A DNA stretch of 64,000 bases. Source: Castor canadensis. Taxonomy: Eukaryota; Chordata; Mammalia; Rodentia; Castoridae. The stretch is taken from NCBI RefSeq assembly GCF_047511655.1, contig NC_133397.1:13293501-13357500 (forward strand), read 5' to 3'. The notes below the pieces were generated by a model. That model was not told where the DNA came from. It ran no database searches and saw only the letters and a list, made by a program, of their open reading frames with translations. Made by a program: the position numbers and the translations under genes. Below are positions 55,141 to 64,000 of this stretch, one piece after another (position 1 is the first letter of the stretch; each line of letters starts with the position of its first letter).

Positions 55141-57240
55141 GATGCCCAGGAACAACTGAAACGCCCCAAGTTTGTGACAGTTCCATCTATCATAGAACTC
55201 AGTTTCTATGATGCCCTGCACCTGAGTCTTCTGATAAATCCTACTTGCTAGTTCAAATCATTTTTGGGAAAAGGGATGGTAAAGATAAACACAGACCTTG
55301 GAGTGTGCACCGCAGACAGCAAACCCTCTGACATGAAATGCTCTGTAAGTCGGCCTTCGTGTGAATGGTAGGTATTATTCGAAGAGCCAGCTGTTTGACA
55401 TTTTCCAAATAAAAGTAAGGGGCTGGGATACTTGCCCATTAAAAATGTAATAGCAGCCATAAAATCTCATTTTTTTTCATTTTCATTTCTTAAGAACACA
55501 AATTAGGCCAATTGAATTGTTTAAATGACTTTTTTTTTTCCTTTTAATGCTTGTAAGCAAAGCAAGCCATACGCAGAAACCAAAGACTTCCCTTTTCCCC
55601 TGTAACAGATGTACATTGAGGACACAGCCACAAATAAGTTCTTTGCAGTTTTTACAGCTAAGTGTTTGCCAAACTTTCATAGGCCTCCCATAAAGCACTC
55701 ATTCGCGTGGGAAACCCATGAATGCTTTCTTCCTGCTCTCAACTTCCTGTCTGGATGCTAATGCTCAGTGGGTCTGGGGTGGGATTTCTGGCCTGGGGGT
55801 CTCCCTGATGTTCTATGGCAGCTTGGGCAGCCCCAGGTTCCCTAATGAGGCCTTGTTTGTTATAATGGTGTGAACCAACCCAGCTGATAATCTTGTGTTT
55901 CCTTTCCCTTTTTTCCCCAGGAGATTCAGAACTTGGAAGGAAGGGGTCTGGACTTTCTGGAAGCACACTTAGCTAAGTGTAGTCCACAGAGAAGGATCTT
56001 TGTTTTTGAGACCTAATGATTTTTCTGATTTATCTGCCCATCATCCGATTCTGTAAGAGCAGGTCTTTATACCACCTCTGCAGCTAAAAGCTGGCAGAAA
56101 AGTCCTATTCTAGTTTTAATACTGCTTTGCTAACTCAACTCACAAGTCTTCAAAAAGATTTCAAGGTCCACTGCCTCTGGGATGAAGTTGGAACTCCTGG
56201 ACTGGCCCTGGCGGGGAAGCAGCATAGCGTAGCCCCTAGAGCAGGGGCCATTGTAGTGGCTGGAACTTGGTCCAAACCATGACTAGTTTCCAGGCCAGTG
56301 AGCCTGGGAAGGCAAGCCCACCTCTCAAAGGCCTGATGTCCTTGTCAATGATGACATTTAAACTCTTAGGGTGACTGTGAAGTCAAGGAGAAATGAATAA
56401 AATGTCTCACCACCCCGTATCAGTCATTCTCTTTCCTTCTTTTTCTTTCTTCTCGAAGTGATGAGACTCACTCAGTGGCTGGCCTTAGACACTAAGAGAC
56501 AGCTTTGAACTCCATCAGGTCCCCGTCCTCAAGGAGGTCACCTCCTGGGAGAAGCAGCGGTGACTGAGTTGAATGATGCTTGCACAGTATGTCCCTAGGC
56601 TCTGAGGAGAAGAAAGCAACTGGGACAGCTTCCTGTCTTTCTAGAGCTAGATGACACCTTTCCCAACTTTATGGCTAGTGTAATTCGTAGGCATCACTCC
56701 TCTTGCAAAGAATGCCCTTTGGGTATTTGGGGAAAAGGAGTGCCCACCAAGAAGAGACACTCTTTGTCCCTTGGTTGCCTAGAACTCATGGCTCCAAGGA
56801 ATCAGGAAGCAGCCACTGTTTCCTCTTGCACATGGAAACGCCTGCCAACCTTCCAGAGAGGGGGACTAGGGCGCTCTGTGCATGACAACATACAACTCCA
56901 GCACAGGGAGGATAGGCAGGTGGAGGGTTATAACTATGTGTGCCTCACTTCTCAGTCAAGCCATCAGAAGGGCAGAAGATTTCAGGGTAGACAGAAGGAA
57001 GATTCAAACAGGCCAGGGCTGTCTGAACACTCAGCATCTCTGCTGGGTCTCCCAGAAATGGCTGTGGGTGTGAACTGGCTATCCTTAGTTGGTCCTGGTC
57101 ACGTCCCCAGTGAATAATAAGGGCCTAGACTGTGAATTGAGGCTGTTGCTCTAACCTACAGGCCCTGGAGGAGCATTAGTTTACAGGCCCTGCCCAGTGG
57201 ATGCAACTGGCCAAGTGGCCTTGGCCCCACCCATTCTCAA
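55141..57240. other. Long unique stretch, no gene seen
   Basis: An AT-rich block at 55380-55700 may be conserved noncoding DNA (see findings). The plus frame 56671-57117 (148 codons) has no recognised domain. Confidence 0.45.
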
Positions 57241-57327
57241 TCTCTCTCTCTCTCTCTATCTGTATCTCTCCCTCCCTCCCTCCCTCCCTCCCTCCTCCCT
57301 CCCTCCCTCCCTATCTTTCTCTGTCTC
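57241..57327. repeat. (TC)n/(CCCT)n pyrimidine microsatellite
   Basis: (TC)9, then about fourteen CCCT-type units, interrupted by short TATC pieces. Confidence 0.95.
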
Positions 57328-57890
57328 ACACAAAAGCCTCTTGTCTGGCTGAGCTGCAGAAATGGATCACAGACCATCTTCTCTTCTCTTTGTCATTAGC
57401 CTAATCTATGTGATCTGGACAGTGGTTTTGTTTCAGCCTCTGGGCTGGGGGTGGGGGACAGAAAGAAAGTGGCATTTCTGCTGACTTTAAAGCATGAAAA
57501 TTCAGCCCAGGACAGAGACCCATCTTGCAGCCCTTTTCCTTGTCAGAAAAGAGCTGATGCTTATATTGTGGGGATATCCCCTACTCCTTGAGAGAAAGGT
57601 ACATTTGTCATCATTATTGCTGGTAGTAGTATTATTGTACGTGTTAACATTTGTGTATGTACATCTGGCCTCTTTTTCAAAAGGATTTTAATATTATCAG
57701 TAGAGCAGATTTACAATAAAGGCCTCATGGCCAAGAGAAAACTGTGATGATAACAGTCAAAAAGTCAGAAGGTAAAATGTTTCTGAGAATGGAGAGAGGA
57801 TAGTTACTCAGCACCGGGGTGTGCCTGGATAGGATGAAGAACTAATATTCTAAAACAGTAAGATAACTGTGGGTGACGAGAGTCAAATGA
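57328..57890. other. Unique sequence, no gene seen
   Basis: Old-repeat-like A-rich text at 57700-57850. No convincing frame. Confidence 0.4.
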
Positions 57891-58118
57891 TTTTTTTTTT
57901 TTTTTGGTGAGACTGGAGTTTGAGCTTAGGGCTTCGTGTTTGCAAAGCAGGTGCTCTACCACTTGATCACAATTCCAGTCCATTTTGCTCTGCTTATTTT
58001 GGAGATGGTGTCTCACAAACTATTTGCCTGGACTGGCTGGCCTCTAACCTTAATCCTCCAGCTGTCAACCTCTCAAATAGCTAAAATTATAGGCACAAGC
58101 CACAAGTACCCAGCCTGT
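57891..58118 (-). mobile_element. Composite SINE, second subfamily, full
   Basis: ttggtgagactggagtttga, gtgtttgcaaagcaggtgct, ttccagtccattttgctctg and a B1-like half ending agtacccagcct. Confidence 0.85.
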
Positions 58119-58124
58119 CAATTG

Positions 58125-58285
58125 AATATTTTAAAAGACTAGCAGAGAGACTTTTGAACATTCCCATGTCTGGGGTGGGGTGATAGATACTTTAGTTATT
58201 CTGATCTGGTAATTACACATATATTGAAATATCACATCACACCCCATAAATATTGCTATGTGTCAAAGACAAAAATATATTAAAC
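58125..58285 (+). mobile_element. Old LINE-1 3'-end relic (tentative)
   Basis: ggtaattacacatatattga, atatcacatcacacccca and taaatattgctatgtgtcaa resemble ancient L1 tails. Confidence 0.4.
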
Positions 58286-58399
58286 AAATTTCCCCTTTGA
58301 GGGTCCACATCGTGGAGGTGGGCCAGAGCTCAGTTCTGAGCTTCCTAGTAGCTATAGTAATGAGGGAAACTCAAAATTCCCAGCATCGACAAGAAGCAA

Positions 58400-58514
58400 G
58401 GGCCAGTGGCATAGCTCAAAAGGTAGAGCACTTGCCTAGCAAGCTCCAGGCCTCAAGTTCAACCCCCCAGTACCACAAAACAAAACAGAAAAAGAAAAAA
58501 GAAAAAAAAAAAGA
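58400..58514 (+). mobile_element. tRNA-like SINE with A-rich tail
   Basis: gccagtggcatagctcaaaa, cttgcctagcaagctccagg and aagttcaaccccccagtacc. Confidence 0.85.
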
Positions 58515-59285
58515 GCAAAGTTATCTCTCCTAAAGAAGGCACTGGGTGATTTATCTAAAATATGATCAATAAAATCTTCCAATAGATTTGGCCAATTGGA
58601 GATACGGCCCTGTAGGAATTCTTAAATTAACAAATACTGGTTCTGTGAGGCATGGAGAGGCATTCTTCAGAACTGGATGTTATGGCCAGATATGCACAGG
58701 TTGACTGTGGACTCTCTGCTCTCTCTTGGAGACTTAGTTCTTTCTTGAGAGGGAGTGGAATAGAATCCTGCTTTATTTATTTTGCTGTTATTTCCCAATG
58801 CTGACCACAGAACCAGCATTAAGGGGATCCTTACATTCAAGTTGTGGGGGACTGGCTTCCCAGTGCACTGTCTGGGAAATGCACACACCCTCTCCACACC
58901 GTTTCCTATTTCCTGTAAGGAACCAGGCTTTCTCTCTTCGGGAGAGTAAGTGGGTGACTGAGACTCTTTTGGTTTTTCCTACCTCAGCCTCCCTCAGGGT
59001 CTGGGTTCCATGCCCTCCACAGCATTGGAAGGCCAGCTGGGCTTTGATCTGAGCCCATATTTGCATCCTGAAGAGACAGTACAGGCTTCAGGGCCTTTGC
59101 ACAGTCGCTGAGCTGAGCACCCAGTAGGTGAACAGACTACTCATTGCTATTATCGATCCCTTCATTATACATCTATGCCAGCAAGTTGCTGTTTCTGTTT
59201 CACTGAAGGCTCCCCAATGGATGTGAGAAAGAGGGGTGACCTGCCACAGGGTAGCGGGCAGTTACACTACAGCATGATAAATGCA
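58515..59285. other. Unique sequence, no gene seen
   Basis: Short overlapping frames at 58788-59066 only. Confidence 0.5.
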
Positions 59286-59370
59286 GTATCTATGGGCTTG
59301 TAGGAGGGACAAAAGGTTCCTTAGAGGAAGTGACACTTTAGCAGCGACTTAAAGGATTGGCAGCAGTTCT
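59286..59370 (-). mobile_element. L2-like fragment (tentative)
   Basis: ccttagaggaagtgacactt and tagcagcgacttaaaggatt. Confidence 0.45.
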
Positions 59371-60454
59371 ATGAAACAGGAGGTGTGGGGTCCCATTTGT
59401 GGCATGGAAGGACCAAATGGTTGGAGTTGTCTGTGGGGAGAACAAATGGCCAGTGCAGAGGTGGCTGGGGAGGCACAAGGCTGGCCTGCTTAGCTAGCCA
59501 GCATGGGCTTCCTTATCCAGGGTCCCAGGGGAGCAATGGAGGGCTCCCAGGGAGGTGGTGGGACTTTCCAATTAGAAAGAGCCTTCTGAGACTGATGTAC
59601 TGTGATGTGGAGGACTGCGCAGTAGCCAGTGGGTCAGGGCCATGGTTCTGAGTGATAAGAAGCCACCAGGGGCAAGGGGCAGAGGCCTGGCCCTTAGCCC
59701 CAGGGTGATCACTGGTGCTGTCCCTGGCTGAACGTCACCACAGATTAAGGGCCCTTGTGTCACCAGGCACACTTGGCCACGGTGGTCAGACTGGGTGAGG
59801 CAATGAATGCATCTCTGGTAGAACCCTGGACCTTGGCCACTGGCTTCCGAGCAAGAACAACTCCCTTGGCCGTGCCTGATGGCTGGGCAGGGTACAGGAT
59901 GATGACAGTCTATATGGCTGACAAGGCTCTGTGTCAAGGCCTGTGGTCACCTCGGCGGGAAAGCGAAGCCTCCTGTCACGGCAGATCATGGCTATATGGT
60001 GCCTGCAAGCAGAGGCTGCCTGTGTGGGCCAGTGGGCTTTGATTTCCTGGTACTAATGGTGCTCACGCCCAGAAGCTCACTTGACCTCACATGCCCTGCA
60101 ACACTGGGATCGCTTACTGTTCCCAAGTGATGGATGAGGACACTGCAGAGTCTTGAGGGGCAGGCACTCTCCTGGAGTTGGATTCCACCCCCAGGGCTCT
60201 CTCCACTTACCTGTCTGTGGAGGTCTCAGAGGTCCATGTGGCAGGAGTGGAAGACAGAAACCTCTTCCTCCCATGTCTCCTCTAAGTCCTGGCACAGGGG
60301 ACATGTCTGGGACAGGCTCTGAAGTCTCAGAACTAAATGGCTGGGATGGAAAAGGGATCACCAATGCTCGGATGTTGTCTTGCAGCACCCATCAGGCAGT
60401 CTATGCGTTCAGGACGCTCTGGGGGCCTGAGATACACCTGAGCCTCTGCCCAAG
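59371..60454. other. GC-moderate unique stretch, no gene seen
   Basis: Frames at 59572-59937 (minus, 121 aa) and 60153-60497 (plus, 114 aa) have no recognised domain. No repeat. Confidence 0.5.
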
Positions 60455-60672
60455 ACCTCTCCTGCTTTGTACATCCCCTTCTTCCTTTCACACCTGAGCT
60501 TGTGTGTCCTGTTATCTGGAAAACCTTCCCGAACCCCTCACCTGGGCCAGGCGATCCCTCTCTATCCAGCTACTCATTGCCTCCAGTCTCACTCCTCTCC
60601 CATAGCACTTAAGCCACTTTCAGGTCACTGCTTCATTGTGCCTTTTAGGGCATGAGGACAGAGCCCTGATGT
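60455..60672 (+). mobile_element. L2 LINE relic, 3' part
   Basis: ttatctggaaaaccttcccg, tcccatagcacttaagccac and gtgccttttagggcatgagg are L2-like. Confidence 0.6.
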
Positions 60673-60740
60673 GAGCCCTCAGGTGTATTCTAGCATTTAT
60701 CCCTGTGTCTGCCATGCATACGGTTCAGTCAGTGCGTAAT

Positions 60741-60836
60741 GGAGAAGGAAGGAAAGAAAGAGAAAGGGAGGAAGGAAGGAAAGAGACACAGGAAGGGAGG
60801 GAGGCACAAAGAAAGGAAGTGATGGAGGAAGAAAGG
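60741..60836. repeat. (GGAA)n purine-rich repeat
   Basis: GGAA/GGGA units with a few CAC interruptions. Confidence 0.9.
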
Positions 60837-61571
60837 TTTCACTTATTGTGATGAAAAACCAGGCACTTAAGTTCCGGATGCTTGCCTGTGTCAACAATGC
60901 CTCCCCTGTCCCCAAACAGCTGGTGGCTATAACTAGTGGATAAACTGAGCATTGAACCCACTCAGCTCATCAAAGGTGTGAGGTGGTCTCTGGCCTCTGT
61001 CTGCCTGTGTAAGCTTGTCAGGTCCTGGGGCAAGCCATTATTTTGTTGAATTACACCAAGAGTCAGGTTGATGGAGTTCCTTGTAGATCTTAGCCAAAGG
61101 CCTGGTAATGACATGGAATTCAAGAAAGATGAAAAACAACTAATTGTGGAAAAAGTAGTACCTGTTTTCTATAGAAATTTTAGAAATGCAAGTAAGGAAA
61201 AGAAATATAAAATACATAATCCTTTTAGCCCACCACTTGAAGTATTGAACACCATAGCTGGGGCCACTTTTCTGTCTCCCTTTGTCTCCGTGTGGCCACT
61301 CCACATGGTCCCCCCAGTACTGGTTACTGGCATTAGAGTGACCAGTCCTTTCTTAAATGGCAGCTCAGGACTCCAGATGTCCATGTCCCAACAGAGTTGG
61401 GTGGAAACTGAAGTCAGTCAGCCTCACTTCTGCCAGATTCCATGGCTGGGCAGTTACAGAGTCCACTCTGTAACTCTCAGAAGGGGATGTGGGCAGCCCA
61501 GTACATGCAGCTGGGACAGGGATACAATGATGAAGCCATCATGGGAAAACAGGACTCGTCACAACTAAATG
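60837..61571. other. Unique sequence, no gene seen
   Basis: The plus frame 61068-61568 (166 codons from ATG) starts at a plausible Met but has no recognised domain. Confidence 0.45.
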
Positions 61572-61640
61572 TCACACTCAGGCCCTCGTTCTTGCTAGGC
61601 AAGTGCTCTATCACTTGGGCCTCTCTGCCAGCCCAGGTTT
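61572..61640 (-). mobile_element. tRNA-like SINE fragment
   Basis: cgttcttgctaggcaagtgc and cctctctgccagccca. Confidence 0.8.
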
Positions 61641-61939
61641 TTTGTTTTGTTTTGCTTTAAATAAGCTCAGCGGAAGTTTGTTTTTGAAATTCTTTGGTTA
61701 CAGGTAATTTAATTATCTATCAGTAATTTTTTTCTTAGTTTAGTTGGGAACTCACAAAAAGTGAGAAAAATATAACCTATGAATTGTTTTCAAGTGTAAA
61801 GAAATCTTCAGAAATAATAATTTAACAATTAAGGAAGCAGCATGTAACATATCATTTTTCAATTATTGAATTAAGCACTTAGCCACTTTGATTTTGTACT
61901 TTTCATCTTGTATTGTACAATTGTTTATTTGCTTTCAAG
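61641..61939. other. AT-rich unique sequence
   Basis: No frame and no named repeat. Confidence 0.5.
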
Positions 61940-62075
61940 GTTTTTTTTTTTTTTAATTTCTTTTCTTTTCTTGAGAAAGGGTTTCACTATGTAGCTTAGG
62001 CTTGTAATCCTCCCACCTCAGTCTCTGAGAGATGGGATTACAGGTGTGTACCACAGCACCCAATGAGATTTGAGA
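61940..62075 (-). mobile_element. B1-type SINE monomer
   Basis: ttgagaaagggtttcactat, cctcccacctcagtctctga and gggattacaggtgtgtacca. Confidence 0.85.
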
Positions 62076-64000
62076 TGTTTTTGTAGGACTCTATTGCAAA
62101 ACTTACAAGCTAGGCCCATAGTCACAGGTCCGAACAGACAGGGTGAACCGACTGCTACAAGGCTTTTGCTCACTCCATAGAAAGAGCCTCTGCAGTCCCT
62201 ATGGTCATATCTCTCAAGCAGAAACTGTGAAGAGAACTCGCTTCTCTTCAGAGACTGACCACTCTTACGGCCCCCACGCTGCCCCTCACATGCCTGGGCA
62301 CGTGCCAGGCAGGGATGGTCACCGGAGGCTGATGGCTGTGCAACATCATTAAGACTGACAGCCTGATGGCAGGAAATGTCTCAGAGAGCTGGGGAGAAGG
62401 AAAGTCACCCTGTCAAAATCGCATCCAAATTGCAGTGTGCCAGGTGCTCTTAAGAACTTCGCTTTGCTCTCCAAATGTCTTTTCAAAGTGCATTTCAACC
62501 CATTTCACAGAACAGACCACGGGGGCTCAGAAAGGCCAGTGTTTGCCCATGATGACTCGGGGACAGGAACCAGCTTGCGTTGTTTCCTGCCATTGTGGGC
62601 TGACAGAAGTGTCTGCTAGTTTTGGAGGAAGTGAGCAGCACATTGCAAAGTGTGTGCTTGGAATACCAGCAGGATTAAGGGAATTGCAGGAGCAATACCT
62701 TTTAGAATTTTCCGTTTGCAAAAGCTACAATCCTCTAACAAACACTCCTGATGAAAGAACTGAGGGGAAGTAACTTAAGGGCTTTAGAACAGGCAATTAA
62801 ACCTTTGTCTTGGGTAGTGGAGCCAAGAACCCAGTTGTTTAAGTTTGCAAATACACACAGAGCACCTACTTTGTGCAGGAGAGCCTGAGGCTTGGTAACC
62901 TCTTGGTGTTGGGCCCTGGGTTACAGACAGATCCAGAAGTGCAAGGCAGAGAGCCTGGGTTAGAAGATCAGGATTCACCCACCTCTTAGCCCTGTGGCCC
63001 AATGCTCCTCTCTTACAAAGTTGCCCTCAGGTAACTATTTGGTAAGATGGAGGTAATCTTTCTTGCTCAACCCACCTCCTAGGCTTTTGACATTCCTATG
63101 GGTCCTTGGTAAACTGATGGGTGAGAATCCTCTTTGTGCTCTCCCTGGAGCACCCACTTGCTAAGGGTAAAGTTCTTAGGTCTCAGCTCGTCCTACCTGT
63201 GGAGACCTGAAACAACATTCCAACCTCTCATTGCACTGACCAGAGCTCTGAGAATAGAAGAAGACGACTCTTCAGGGTCAACTTTGTTTATAAAACAACT
63301 TTATGGCTCTTTTTGTCAAACCTGTGGTCCAGAACTCCTGTGGCCATGTCCTTAAAAGGAATGTTCTCCCACAGCAGCTGTGTCTTCAGAAATACTCTCG
63401 TTTAAAGGGTGCTTTCACTGTCCAAATCACAAAATCATGGAAGGTCAGCTTGGATAGAGCTTTTGGGGGTTACCTATTCCTGGTCCCTGTGTTACAGGAG
63501 AATTACTGCAGAGTGAGAAGAAACTTGCTCGGTCACAGAACTTGGCATGGTGGATCCTTCCCTTAAAGTGGTGGAAACCACTCTTCCAGGATTTCTCCGA
63601 ATCAAGAAGTACTCCTCTCTGTGGGTCACCAATGCTGGCTTCTGAAGCAGGTGGACAAGCTAAGCCTCATGTCATCTCACCCCACCATCACACGCCACCT
63701 TCCCCACACTGGTCTGATGGGTTCATGGCTCTTCTGAGGCTGTCTGCAAGCATGTTCCTGGTGGAGCACGCTCATGGCTTTCCAAAGGAGACACTGCACA
63801 ACGGATGTTTTCACTGACCGGCTCATGGTCAGAGCTGCCAACAGCTGAAGTGGCTCTGATGAGTTTTGCAGTGTGTGTGTGTGGCAGACTTCCTCCTCCA
63901 GCCATGAACTTGTAGGGCCCTGGGAGGAGTTGGGTAGCCTACAGTTTGGGCCTGAGAATAGCAGCTGATGGCGACAGGAGAGTCCTGAAAGGCCGTACTG
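62076..64000. other. Long unique stretch to window end, no gene seen
   Basis: Weak MIR/L2 wording near 62485-62560 and 62850-62940. Frames at 62366-62773 and 63542-63817 have no recognised domain. Confidence 0.45.

Noticed and set aside
59667..59681. CTCF-like ccaccaggggcaagg
   Set aside because: One base short in the G-run relative to the core, which is a poor match.
61068..61568. 166-codon plus-strand frame from ATG as a gene
   Set aside because: The N-terminal part looks like charged coding-style sequence, but no family is recognised. The rest is low-information, so I left it as unique DNA.
1..64000. CRISPR arrays, bacterial operons, insertion sequences or phage genes
   Set aside because: None seen. 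The repeat spectrum is entirely mammalian.

Overview
The window looks like mammalian, probably rodent, genomic DNA with no recognisable host protein-coding exon. The evidence is the repeat content: one near full-length LINE-1, roughly forty short interspersed elements (SINEs) of a B1-like plus tRNA-like composite family, MaLR/ERVL-type long terminal repeats, and old MIR, L2 and DNA-transposon relics. The SINE type (a 7SL/B1-like half joined to an ID/tRNA-like half) suggests a castorimorph rodent, with beaver as my best guess. That is a judgement from repeat style, not a proven identification.

Layout. Positions 1-8.6 kb: scattered SINEs, a 390-bp MaLR LTR (376-765) and an old LINE-1 3' end (about 6650-7185) in otherwise unique sequence. 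Positions 8766-15816: a 7-kb LINE-1 on the + strand, inserted into an older minus-strand SINE whose halves lie on either side (8638-8765 and 15817-15912). It has a 1.47-kb 5'UTR with a YY1-like site at its very start and a long antisense open frame, an uninterrupted ORF1 (430 aa), an ORF2 that overlaps ORF1 by 41 nt and is broken many times, and a G-rich 3'UTR. Positions 16-22 kb: mostly unique sequence with MIR relics and a locally CpG-rich 0.4 kb (about 17440-17830). Positions 22.2-25.6 kb: a dense SINE cluster. Positions 26.8-27.1 kb: a 183-nt pyrimidine tract directly followed by (TG)n. Positions 27.3-36.5 kb: LTR and MIR relics in unique DNA. Positions 36.6-37.2 kb: a pogo/Tigger-like DNA transposon with matching terminal inverted repeats. 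Positions 37-64 kb: long unique stretches, paired MER5-type relics, L2/MIR fragments, two more LTRs and several microsatellites.

How the parts relate. The only system with genes is the LINE-1. ORF1 (RNA-binding chaperone) is intact, and the endonuclease part of ORF2 keeps all its expected catalytic residues. The reverse transcriptase is disabled by an Asp-to-Asn change in the FADD motif and by stops and frameshifts, so this copy should be immobile, although some of its parts could still be translated. The SINEs carry pol III box A/B-like sequences and would have depended on LINE-1 machinery supplied elsewhere. The rest reads as intergenic or intronic DNA. A few stretches look like candidate regulatory elements (CRE octamers, a SOX-like palindrome, homeodomain-like AT-rich blocks), but none is demonstrated.

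Repeat-family names come from recognition by eye, without database comparison. Boundaries of old repeats are approximate.
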